Shown in pieces: positions 1 through 7,476 of a stretch of 64,000 nt of DNA; positions within the stretch are counted from its first letter, which is position 1, and every line of letters starts with the position of its first letter. This DNA is from JACDAN01 sp035707105 (GTDB lineage Bacteria > Actinomycetota > Thermoleophilia > Gaiellales > Gaiellaceae), in the NCBI GenBank assembly GCA_035707105.1, contig DASSUI010000013.1, positions 52,889 to 116,888 of the forward strand. The letters run 5' to 3'. The notes below the pieces were generated by a model that saw nothing but the letters and a program-made list of their open reading frames with translations, ran no database searches and was not told the origin of the DNA. The translations under genes and the position numbers were made by a program.

Positions 1-1
1 C

Positions 2-1108
2 AAAGGCACGGAGAATCGGCCCACCGCCCAGATGATCGGCAACGAGCTCGACGGGATCGGCGCCGAGTTCAACGCGTTCACGGGCAAGGAGTACACGGGC
101 TACTACGTCAAATGCGCGGCCGAGCACCGGCAGCGTGCGTTCGACGTCCTCGTCGACATGCTCCGGCACTCCAGATTCGACGCCGAGGAGATCGAGCGGG
201 AGAAGGGCGTGATCGTCGAGGAGATGAACATGTACTTCGACACGCCGCGCGACTACATCAGCGGGGTCTACCACCAGCTCCTCTACGGCGATACCCCGCT
301 CGGCTGGGACATCATCGGCCGGAAGGAGACCGTCCGCGGCGCGACGCGAGAGACGTTCCTCGACTACGTCAACCGCTGGTACAGGGGGCCGAAGATGGTC
401 GTCGGCTTCGCCGGCAACTTCGACGAGCGCGTGCGGCAGGAAGTCGAGGAGATGCTCGGCGACGTCGAGCCGGACGACCCGGGCGCCGCGGACGGCCTGC
501 CGGACACGAACGGCGCGGGGCCAGCGGTCCGGATCCATACGAAGGACTCGGACCAGGCGCACATCGCGATGGGCGTGCCCAGCTACCCGCTGACCCATCC
601 GGACAGGTACGCGCTGCAGCTGCTCGGCACCGTGCTCGGAACGGGCATGTCCTCGCGGCTCTTCACCGAGGTCCGGGAGAAGCGAGGTCTCGCCTACTAC
701 GTCTTCGCGACGAACCACTCCTATACGGACACGGGGACGCTCTACTCGCAGGCCGGGGTCGACATCAACCGCATCGACGAGGCGGTCGAGACGATCGCCC
801 GCGAGCTGAAGAAGATCGCCGCCGAGCCGGTTCCCGCCGACGAGCTCGAGAAGTCGAAGAACGTCGCCAAGGGGCGGTTCGTCCTCTCGACGGAGAGCCC
901 CCACGGGATGATCATGTTCGGGCTGCGGCGCGAGGTGCTCGAAGGCCAGGTCGAGGAGCCCGAGGACGTGCTTCGCAGCATCGACGCCGTGACGGTGGGG
1001 GACGTGCAGCGGGTGGCGCAGGACGTCCTCGGCTCGAACGGCCTGAAGCTGGCGCTGATCGGGCCCTTCGACGACCCGGAGCGGTTCGAGAAGATCGTCG
1101 CGGCCTGA
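2..1108 (+). CDS. M16 family zinc peptidase (processing-peptidase/PqqL-like), 5' end outside window
   Basis: The reading frame is open from base 2, reading KGTENRPTAQ before the first internal Met, which is the sequence that follows the HxxEH zinc site in M16B peptidases. The catalytic histidines and glutamate therefore lie off the left edge. The distal acidic zinc-ligand region is present (EREKGVIVEEM), followed by the second M16 domain with a typical substrate-binding stretch (GMSSRLFTEVREKRGLAYYV). Family members are cytoplasmic or periplasmic peptidases clipping unstructured peptides. A hairpin lies 9 bases after the stop codon. The family is clear; the substrate is unknown. Confidence 0.9.
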   Translation, partial: KGTENRPTAQMIGNELDGIGAEFNAFTGKEYTGYYVKCAAEHRQRAFDVLVDMLRHSRFDAEEIEREKGVIVEEMNMYFDTPRDYISGVYHQLLYGDTPLGWDIIGRKETVRGATRETFLDYVNRWYRGPKMVVGFAGNFDERVRQEVEEMLGDVEPDDPGAADGLPDTNGAGPAVRIHTKDSDQAHIAMGVPSYPLTHPDRYALQLLGTVLGTGMSSRLFTEVREKRGLAYYVFATNHSYTDTGTLYSQAGVDINRIDEAVETIARELKKIAAEPVPADELEKSKNVAKGRFVLSTESPHGMIMFGLRREVLEGQVEEPEDVLRSIDAVTVGDVQRVAQDVLGSNGLKLALIGPFDDPERFEKIVAA

Positions 1109-1116
1109 GCGTCGGT

Positions 1117-1138
1117 CCAGCCGGCGACGACCGGCTGG
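1117..1138 (+). terminator. Hairpin after the M16 peptidase gene
   Basis: Perfect 8-bp inverted repeat CCAGCCGG / CCGGCTGG with a 6-base loop, starting 9 bases after the stop codon. No T-run follows, so this is a GC-rich stem of the kind common in high-GC genomes rather than a classical intrinsic terminator. Confidence 0.45.
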
Positions 1139-1266
1139 GTCGTCCGGTACGGACAGCCTCCGCCGGCGTCCGCTCGCGATCATGCCCGGCTGAAGCGCAG
1201 GCGGCCGCTCGCGATTCCACTTCGGTACGGATTCGTCACGGTTTCCACGGCCCCGCGAGCCGGGTC

Positions 1267-1283
1267 CGAGGGACAGTCCCTCG
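1267..1283 (-). terminator. Hairpin downstream of the cysK-like gene
   Basis: Inverted repeat CGAGGGAC-A-GTCCCTCG, 22 bases past the stop codon of the minus-strand cysteine-synthase-like gene. It and the hairpin at 1117-1138 are the only structures seen in the 196-base gap between the two convergent genes. No T-run. Confidence 0.35.
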
Positions 1284-1304
1284 CGAGCCGGCGTGAGCGC
1301 GCGC

Positions 1305-2237
1305 CTAGCCGTACGGCGTGTCGGACATGTACTTGAAGCCGCTGTCGACGGCGAGCGTGACGACCACGGCGTCCGGGCCGAGCTGCTGCGCGAGCCGCCG
1401 GGCGCCGACGACGTTCGCGCCGGTCGAGACGCCGGCGACGATGCCCTCCTCCTGCGACAGACGCAGCGTCAACTCGATCGCCTGGTCGTCCTCGATCGGC
1501 CACACCTCGTCGACCCGGGCGGCGTCGAATTGCGGCGGCACCATCCCGCTCCAGCCCTGCATCGCGAACGAGCCGCGGGAACCGCCGCCGATCGCCGCCG
1601 ACCCGGCCGGCTCCAGGCCGACGATCTGCACCTCGGGATTCCTCGAGCGCAGGGCCTCCGACACGCCCATCAGCCAGGTCGCCGTCCCGATGCCGTGACA
1701 GAACGCCGTGACGCGCGCCTGCGTGTCCTCCCAGACCTCCCGGCCGAGCGCCTCGCGGTGGCCGGCGACGACGTAGCGGTTGTTGAACTGATCGGTGGCG
1801 TACGAGCCGGGCTCCCGAGCGAGCTCTGCCGCCCGGGCGATCATGTTCTCGATGTCCTGCACGGTCACCCGGCCGCGCTTTTCGACGGCCGGGAGGATCT
1901 CGAGGTCGGCGCCGAGCGCTCGCATCAGCTGCATTCGCTCCTCCGTGAAGCAGTCGGAGATGACGATCCGGGCGCGGTGGCCCTTTGCCCGGCAGATGAG
2001 TGCGAGCGCCGGCCCCGTGCTGCCGCCGGTGTGCTCGACCACGGTCGTCCCGGGCTCGAGCAGGCCGTCGCGCTCGGCGCCTTCGATCATCGAGAGCGCC
2101 ATCCGGTCCTTCATCGAGCCGCTCGGGTTGAGGTACTCGAGTTTGACCCAGAACTCGGCGCCGTTGTCAGGCGCCAACCGGCGCAGCCGGACGAGCGGCG
2201 TGTTGCCGATCGCCGCGAGGATCGTCGCGCCGGTCAA
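1305..2237 (-). CDS. PLP-dependent cysteine synthase family protein
   Basis: Fold-type II PLP enzyme of the cysteine synthase/cystathionine beta-synthase family, 310 residues, the usual length for CysK. The N-terminus GNTPLVRL (11-18), the PLP lysine K43 in SGSMKDR and the phosphate-binding loop GGSTG (71-75) are visible. The substrate loop reads HTGGSTG instead of the classical TSGNTG, so activity as O-acetylserine sulfhydrylase is likely but not certain. The start is TTG, whose last bases form the upstream gene's TGA (TTGA overlap), implying translational coupling. It is the last gene of the minus-strand group behind acs. Confidence 0.85.
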   Translation of the reverse strand: MTGATILAAIGNTPLVRLRRLAPDNGAEFWVKLEYLNPSGSMKDRMALSMIEGAERDGLLEPGTTVVEHTGGSTGPALALICRAKGHRARIVISDCFTEERMQLMRALGADLEILPAVEKRGRVTVQDIENMIARAAELAREPGSYATDQFNNRYVVAGHREALGREVWEDTQARVTAFCHGIGTATWLMGVSEALRSRNPEVQIVGLEPAGSAAIGGGSRGSFAMQGWSGMVPPQFDAARVDEVWPIEDDQAIELTLRLSQEEGIVAGVSTGANVVGARRLAQQLGPDAVVVTLAVDSGFKYMSDTPYG

Positions 2238-2674
2238 CGGATCGTCGCGAGCGCCTCCTCGACGTGCTCGCGGTCTTCGGGCTCGGCAACGACGGCTGCG
2301 GCTTCACGTGCCCTCTCCAGGTAGCCGTCGGCATCCGCGCTCCGCCCGGCGACCACAGACGCCCGCGCCAGCGCCTCGAACGCGAAGGCGACGTCCCAGT
2401 CCTCCACGTTCTGCGCGTTCGCCTCGGTGATCTCGAGACAGCGCCCGGCATGGTGGAGCGCCGGCTCGCCGCGGCCGAGGACCGCGTAGACCCGCGAGCA
2501 GAGCCACTCCGCCCGGGCGCGGTTCTTCGGCTCGCATTCCGGCGCCTGCAGCCAGTGGTAGGCAGACGCATGCGCCTGGTGGAGGAGCACGTCGTCCTCC
2601 TCGGGAGTTCTGGTCTTCTCGAGCAGCCGCCAGACGTCGTTGTAGAGGTCGACGCCGAGCTGCCGGTGGTTCAC
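2234..2674 (-). CDS. Hypothetical helical (TPR-like) protein
   Basis: 146-residue protein from a GTG start that overlaps the acs stop by 4 bases (GTGA); its own stop overlaps the TTG start of the cysK-like gene. It is alpha-helical throughout, with AEWLCSRVYAVLGRGEPALHHAGRCL and AFEALARASVVAGRSADADGYL-like helix pairs (shown here only as examples of spacing) resembling tetratricopeptide units. No catalytic motif or signal peptide is visible. I do not recognise a named family. Its position between acs and the cysK-like gene suggests co-expression, not a function. Confidence 0.75.
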   Translation of the reverse strand: MNHRQLGVDLYNDVWRLLEKTRTPEEDDVLLHQAHASAYHWLQAPECEPKNRARAEWLCSRVYAVLGRGEPALHHAGRCLEITEANAQNVEDWDVAFAFEALARASVVAGRSADADGYLERAREAAAVVAEPEDREHVEEALATIR

Positions 2675-4641
2675 TCCTCTGACCGCTCTGCCGTGCCGCG
2701 CTCGCGGATCTCCTCGACGACCGCCGGGTCGGCGAGCGTCGTCGTGTCCCCGAGCGGCCGGTTCTCCGCGACGTCTCGGAGGAGCCGCCGCATGATCTTC
2801 CCGCTCCGGGTCTTGGGGAGCTCCGGCGTGAAGACGATGTTCGCGGGCTTCGCGATCGGCCCGATCTTGTGCCCGACGTGCTCGCGGAGCTCCGCGAGCC
2901 GCTCCTCCGAGCCCTCCTCGCCGCCCTTGAGCGTCACGAACGCGACGATCGCCTGGCCGGTCTGGGCGTCCATCCGCCCGCAGACCGCCGCCTCGGCGAC
3001 CGACGGGTGGTCGACGAGCGCGCTCTCGACCTCGATCGTCGAGATCCGGTGGCCGGAGACGTTCATGACGTCGTCGACCCGGCCGAGAAGCCAGAAGTCC
3101 GCGTCCTCGTCGATCCTGGCGCCGTCCCCGGCGAAGTAGACGCCCGAGTAGCGCGACCAGTACGTGTCGCGGTAGCGGTCGTCGTCGCCGTAGATCCCGC
3201 GGAGCATCGCCGGCCACGGTTTCCGCAGGACGAGATAGCCGCCGCCTCCCGGGCCAACCTCGTTGCCCGCCTCGTCGAAGACGGCCGCGTCGACCCCGGG
3301 GAACGGCTTCGTCGCCGACCCCGGCTTCAGCGTGGTCAGGCCGGGCAGCGGGGTGATCAGGATCATCCCCGTCTCGGTCTGCCACCAGGTGTCGACGACG
3401 GGAAGCCTGCCCGCTCCGACGTGGTCGCGGTACCACATCCAGGCCTCGGGGTTGATCGGCTCGCCGACGGAGCCGAGCAGGCGCAACGACGAGAGGTCGT
3501 GCTTCTCCGCGTGCTCGGGCCCCCACTTCATGTGCGCCCGGATCGCGGTCGGCGCCGTGTAGAGGATCGTGACGCCGTAGCGCTCGACGACCTCCCACCA
3601 GCGGTCCTTGTCCGGGTAGTCGGGCGTCCCCTCGTAGATCACCGACGTCGCCCCGTTCGCCAGCGGGCCGTAGACGATGTAGCTGTGGCCGGTGATCCAG
3701 CCGATGTCGGCCGCGCACCAGTAGACGTCGTCGTCGCGCTTGAGGTCGAAGATGTAGTGGTGCGTCGTGGCGACGCCGACGAGGTAGCCCGCGGTCGTGT
3801 GGGCGATGCCCTTCGGCTTCGCGGTCGTGCCCGAGGTGTACATCAGGAACAGGAGGTCCTCGGAGTCCATCGGCTCGGGAGGGCATGACGCCGGGTCGTC
3901 GGACTTGCTTTCGACGGCCTCGTCCCAGAAGTGGTCGCGGCCCTCGTGCATCGGGACCTCGCCGCCCGTGCGCCGCAGGACGACGCACGTCTCGATCCCG
4001 GGCGCGTCCTCCAGGGCCTCGTCGGCGATCTGCTTGAGCGGCACCTTGGAGCCGCGCCGCCACGCCTCGTCCTGCGTGACGAGCACCGTGCAGCCCATGT
4101 CGTTGATGCGGCCGGAGAGCGAGTCGGCCGAGAACCCGCCGAAGACGACCGTGTGCGGCGCGCCCAGCCGGGTGCAGGCGAGCATCGCGATCGCGAGCTC
4201 GGGGACCATCCCCATGTAGATCGCGACCTTCGTGCCCTTGCGGACGCCGAGCTCCCTCAGTGCGTTCGAGAAGCGGACGACCTCGGCCTGGAGGTCGGCG
4301 TACGTCAAGTCGCGGCGGTCGTCCTCGGGCTCGCCCTCCCAGTGGTAGGCGACCTTGCCGCCCCGTCCCGCCTCGACGTGCCGGTCGACACAGTTGAAGC
4401 AGACGTTCAGCTTCCCGCCGAGGTACCACTTCGCGTACGGCGGCTCCCACTCGAGGAGGGTCGTCCACGGCTCGAACCAGGTGATCCGCTGCGCCTCGCG
4501 GGCCCAGAGCTCCTCGAAGTCGAGCTCACCGAGCTCCGCCTGCGCGTTCGCCTGCGCCGCGAACTCGGGATCCGGCGGGTAGCGCCGAACCTCCTCGAAC
4601 ATCGTCTCGATCGAGTGCTGGCGCGTGTCCGGTTGAGCCAC
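2671..4641 (-). CDS. acs: Acetyl-CoA synthetase (acetate-CoA ligase)
   Basis: Converts acetate, ATP and CoA to acetyl-CoA through acetyl-AMP in the cytoplasm. At 656 residues it has full family length. The AMP-binding loop YTSGTTAKPKG is at 268-278 (Ala replaces the usual Gly before KPKG), WWQTETG at 419-425, and the C-terminal SGKIMRRLLR carries the lysine that is acetylated in regulated Acs enzymes. The start is GTG, supported by a perfect AAGGAGG nine bases upstream. The preceding hairpin at 4660-4685 sits between this ribosome-binding site and the pepP-like gene. Identification is secure. Confidence 0.96.
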   Translation of the reverse strand: MAQPDTRQHSIETMFEEVRRYPPDPEFAAQANAQAELGELDFEELWAREAQRITWFEPWTTLLEWEPPYAKWYLGGKLNVCFNCVDRHVEAGRGGKVAYHWEGEPEDDRRDLTYADLQAEVVRFSNALRELGVRKGTKVAIYMGMVPELAIAMLACTRLGAPHTVVFGGFSADSLSGRINDMGCTVLVTQDEAWRRGSKVPLKQIADEALEDAPGIETCVVLRRTGGEVPMHEGRDHFWDEAVESKSDDPASCPPEPMDSEDLLFLMYTSGTTAKPKGIAHTTAGYLVGVATTHHYIFDLKRDDDVYWCAADIGWITGHSYIVYGPLANGATSVIYEGTPDYPDKDRWWEVVERYGVTILYTAPTAIRAHMKWGPEHAEKHDLSSLRLLGSVGEPINPEAWMWYRDHVGAGRLPVVDTWWQTETGMILITPLPGLTTLKPGSATKPFPGVDAAVFDEAGNEVGPGGGGYLVLRKPWPAMLRGIYGDDDRYRDTYWSRYSGVYFAGDGARIDEDADFWLLGRVDDVMNVSGHRISTIEVESALVDHPSVAEAAVCGRMDAQTGQAIVAFVTLKGGEEGSEERLAELREHVGHKIGPIAKPANIVFTPELPKTRSGKIMRRLLRDVAENRPLGDTTTLADPAVVEEIRERGTAERSEE

Positions 4642-4659
4642 GAAATCCTCCTTGGACGC

Positions 4660-4685
4660 TTGAGCCCTCCGGTGGGAGGGCTCAA
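4660..4685 (-). terminator. Strong hairpin between pepP-like gene and acs
   Basis: Perfect 11-bp inverted repeat TTGAGCCCTCC / GGAGGGCTCAA with a 4-base loop. Read on the minus strand it follows the pepP-like stop by about 40 bases and precedes the acs ribosome-binding site by about 10. No T-run follows. It could end the upstream message or act in the acs leader. Confidence 0.5.
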
Positions 4686-4726
4686 CCTATCGCCTCAGCG
4701 AGCGCGTTCGTGAAGCACGTGGACCG

Positions 4727-5854
4727 CTAGGGCTGCAAGTCGTACGGGTACTGCGTCAAGTTCTCGGCGCCATCCTCCGTGACGAGGACGAGATCCTCCA
4801 GGCGGCAGCCGCCGAACTCCGGGCGGTAGAGACCCGGCTCCAGCGTGATGACGTCGCCGACCTCCAGCGTCCCGGGATCGCGCGAGAGATACGGCGCCTC
4901 GTGCACCTCGAGCCCGACGCCGTGACCGAGGCCGTGGTAGAAGCCGCGGTCGAGTACCTCGCCGTCCTTCTTCGAGAGCTGCGTCGGGTAGCCGGCCTCG
5001 TGGAAGACGTCGCAGACCCGCTCGAAGACGGCGCGACCCTCGACGCCCGGCTCGACGGCCTCGAGCGACCGGTCGAGCGCCTCCTTCACGAGCCGGTGAT
5101 ACTCGACGAGCTCCTCGGGCGGCTCGCCGATCACGAAGGTCCGGGTCATGTCCGCGTAGCAGCCGGACTCGCGGTCCCGCGGGAAGAGGTCGAGGACGAT
5201 CGGCTCGTTCGGCGCGACCGGGCCGGAGCCCATGTCGTGGCCGACGGCCGTCTGCGCGCCGTGCGCGACGATCATCTCGTCGCTGACGAGGCCGTGCTGG
5301 TTGAAGACATCGGTGATCCGCGCCTTCAGCAGCTCGCAGGTCAGCGTCTCGCCGTCGACGGTCAGCGTGCCGTCGGACGCCTCGGCGCGGCGGAAGAGCT
5401 CGCGGGCCGCGTCCATGGCCGCCTCGGTCCCGCGCTGCGCCTTCCGAATCCCCGCGATCTCCGCCTCGTTCTTCGCCCGCCTGCGCTCGTTGAAGAAGGC
5501 GCGGTCGGGCGTCACCTGAATGCCGCTCGCGCGCAGGGCGTCGGCGAGCTCGAGCGGGAACGTGTGCGGGACGATCGCCTCCTTCACGTCCAGCCCCTCG
5601 ACCGCCTGGACGAGCAGCTTCAGGAGCTGCTCCTCCCGCGGACCCTTGCCGATGAGCTCGTCCCAGCCGAAGTCCTCGAGAGGGTGCGCCTCCAGCCCGA
5701 CCTCCTTCATCCGGTCGACCTCGAAGGACGTTATGACGACGTGCTTCGTGCCGTTCTTCTCGACGTAGAGGAACGGGTCGGGCGCGGGAACGGGAACCTC
5801 GTGCCGAAGCTCCGGCGTGTGCATGGTGTCGGCGTAGATCAGAACGTCGGCCAT
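4727..5854 (-). CDS. M24 family Xaa-Pro aminopeptidase-like metallopeptidase
   Basis: Pita-bread-fold peptidase, 375 residues, which in this family removes N-terminal residues preceding proline in the cytoplasm. The N-terminal creatinase-like domain spans about 1-130 and the catalytic domain about 130-375. The five metal ligands are present: D222 and D235 (DLFPRDRESGCYAD), H311 (GLGHGVG), E339 (TLEPGLY) and E353 (CRLEDLV). H318 is the usual second-shell histidine. ATG start. It is divergent from the amidohydrolase at 5898, with 43 bases between them. Substrate preference cannot be read from sequence. Confidence 0.9.
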   Translation of the reverse strand: MADVLIYADTMHTPELRHEVPVPAPDPFLYVEKNGTKHVVITSFEVDRMKEVGLEAHPLEDFGWDELIGKGPREEQLLKLLVQAVEGLDVKEAIVPHTFPLELADALRASGIQVTPDRAFFNERRRAKNEAEIAGIRKAQRGTEAAMDAARELFRRAEASDGTLTVDGETLTCELLKARITDVFNQHGLVSDEMIVAHGAQTAVGHDMGSGPVAPNEPIVLDLFPRDRESGCYADMTRTFVIGEPPEELVEYHRLVKEALDRSLEAVEPGVEGRAVFERVCDVFHEAGYPTQLSKKDGEVLDRGFYHGLGHGVGLEVHEAPYLSRDPGTLEVGDVITLEPGLYRPEFGGCRLEDLVLVTEDGAENLTQYPYDLQP

Positions 5855-5897
5855 GCAGCGGATCCTATACCGGGGCCCCTCACTACACTGAGCGCCC

Positions 5898-7049
5898 GTG
5901 GAAGCGATCCTGTCGCGCGCCCAGGCGCTGATCGCCGGCTACAACGAGGAGCTGCGGCGGCTGCTGCCCGAGGGCGCCGAGCTCTTCGATGCCCACGTCC
6001 ATCTCGGCCTCGACATCGACGGCATGTCCGGCCAGTACGAGGAGCTGGAGCGGATCATGGACGCGTACGCGTTCTCTCGCGCGTTCATGTTCTGCCTGGA
6101 CGAGCCCGACCGCGAGCCGGGCTTCAGCGCGCCCAACGACCGGACGCTGCTCCACGCGGAGCGCTCCGGCGGGCGGCTGATCCCGTTCGTCCGCCTCGAC
6201 ATGAACAGAGGTCCCATCGATGAGGCGATCCGCTGCCTCGACCGGGGCGCGCGCGGGATCAAGCTCCACCCGCGGGCCCAGCGGTTCGCACTCAACGACG
6301 AGCGCCTCGCGCCCGTGTTCGAGCTCGCCGCCGACCGCCGTGTGCCGATCCTGATCCACGGCGGCCGGGGGCTGCCGCCGATCGCCGACCACCTGCATCG
6401 GCTGGTCGACCGCTACCCGGGCGCGCAGCTGATCATCGCCCACGCCGGCATCGCAGACCTCGCCGCGCTCGCGGGGCACTTCGCCGGACGGAAAGGCGTC
6501 TTCTTCGACACCTCGGTCTGGAGCCCGGTCGACCTGCTCGACTTCTTCCACCAGGTCCCGCCGGAGCAGATCCTGTACGCCTCCGACTATCCGTACGGTC
6601 GCCAGCCGCAGTCGCTGCTCATCGCGCTGCGCACGGGGCTGGCTGCCGGACTGAACGAGGCGCAGATCCGGGAGCTCCTGGCCGGCAACGCCAACCGGAT
6701 CGCGGACGGCGAGGAGCCGCTCGATCCGTCGAAAACGCGCGGCCGCGGGGAGTTCCGCCAGTCGATGGCGCTCGCCCGCGTCCACCAGTACCTCTCCATG
6801 GCGGCCCCGCTCCTGTGGACGCGGCAGGCGGACACGGTCGGCGTCATCGGACTCGCGCTGAACGCCTGCTACGAGCGCAACGGCTACGTCGAGGAGATGG
6901 ACCGGATCAAGGAGCTGCTCTCCGCGGCGCAGGACCTCTGGCGCGTCCTGCCGGAGATCGAGGAGGAGGGCGAGCGGATCGCGACGAGCCGCTCGGTCTT
7001 CGCACTCGTCCACCTGGCGGACATCATCGCGGTGACGCCCGGTGTCTGA
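5898..7049 (+). CDS. Amidohydrolase-2 family metal-dependent hydrolase
   Basis: TIM-barrel hydrolase of the amidohydrolase superfamily, 383 residues from a GTG start. Metal-site motifs are DAHVHLG (31-37; H33, H35), IKLHPR, LIHGG, AHAG and the C-terminal ASDYPYG aspartate. No signal peptide. A C-terminal extension of about 120 residues after the barrel is helical and unassigned. Its stop lies 8 bases inside the next gene, the iron-sulfur subunit of a molybdenum hydroxylase, so the two are very likely one operon and may act on successive intermediates of one catabolic route. The substrate is unknown. Confidence 0.85.
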   Translation: MEAILSRAQALIAGYNEELRRLLPEGAELFDAHVHLGLDIDGMSGQYEELERIMDAYAFSRAFMFCLDEPDREPGFSAPNDRTLLHAERSGGRLIPFVRLDMNRGPIDEAIRCLDRGARGIKLHPRAQRFALNDERLAPVFELAADRRVPILIHGGRGLPPIADHLHRLVDRYPGAQLIIAHAGIADLAALAGHFAGRKGVFFDTSVWSPVDLLDFFHQVPPEQILYASDYPYGRQPQSLLIALRTGLAAGLNEAQIRELLAGNANRIADGEEPLDPSKTRGRGEFRQSMALARVHQYLSMAAPLLWTRQADTVGVIGLALNACYERNGYVEEMDRIKELLSAAQDLWRVLPEIEEEGERIATSRSVFALVHLADIIAVTPGV

Positions 7050-7476
7050 GATCCGCGTCAACGGCGGGGCGTACGAGGTCGACGCGCCGGTCGGCACGTC
7101 GCTCGCGCACTGGCTGCGCGAGGACCTCGGGCTCACCGGGACGAAGATCGCCTGCAACGAGGGCCACTGCGGCGCGTGCACCGTCCAGGTCGACGGCGTC
7201 CCGGTCCTCTCGTGCATCAGCCTCGTCCATGCCGTCGACGGCGAGGTCACCACGATCGAGGGCCTCCGCGACCACCCTATGGTCGAGGCGTTCGTCAAGG
7301 CAGACGCGCTCCAGTGCGGGTTCTGCACCCCCGGCCAGATCGTCTCCGCCACGGCGCTCGTGGCCGCCAACCCCACCCCGAGCTCCGAGGAGATCCGCCA
7401 CGCCATGGCCGGGAACCTCTGCCGCTGCGGGACGTATCCGAAGATCGAGGAGGCGATCTCCACGTGGCAAGGCTGA
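7042..7476 (+). CDS. Molybdenum hydroxylase, (2Fe-2S)-binding subunit
   Basis: Small iron-sulfur subunit of a xanthine-oxidase-family enzyme, 144 residues. The plant-ferredoxin-like cluster has C38, C43, C46 and C58; the second, proximal cluster has C92, C95, C127 and C129 (CGFC and CRC motifs). It shuttles electrons from the Mo site to FAD. GTG start, overlapping the amidohydrolase by 8 bases; the Mo-binding subunit begins 13 bases before its stop. There is no Tat signal, so the complex is probably cytoplasmic. Confidence 0.95.
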   Translation: MSEIRVNGGAYEVDAPVGTSLAHWLREDLGLTGTKIACNEGHCGACTVQVDGVPVLSCISLVHAVDGEVTTIEGLRDHPMVEAFVKADALQCGFCTPGQIVSATALVAANPTPSSEEIRHAMAGNLCRCGTYPKIEEAISTWQG

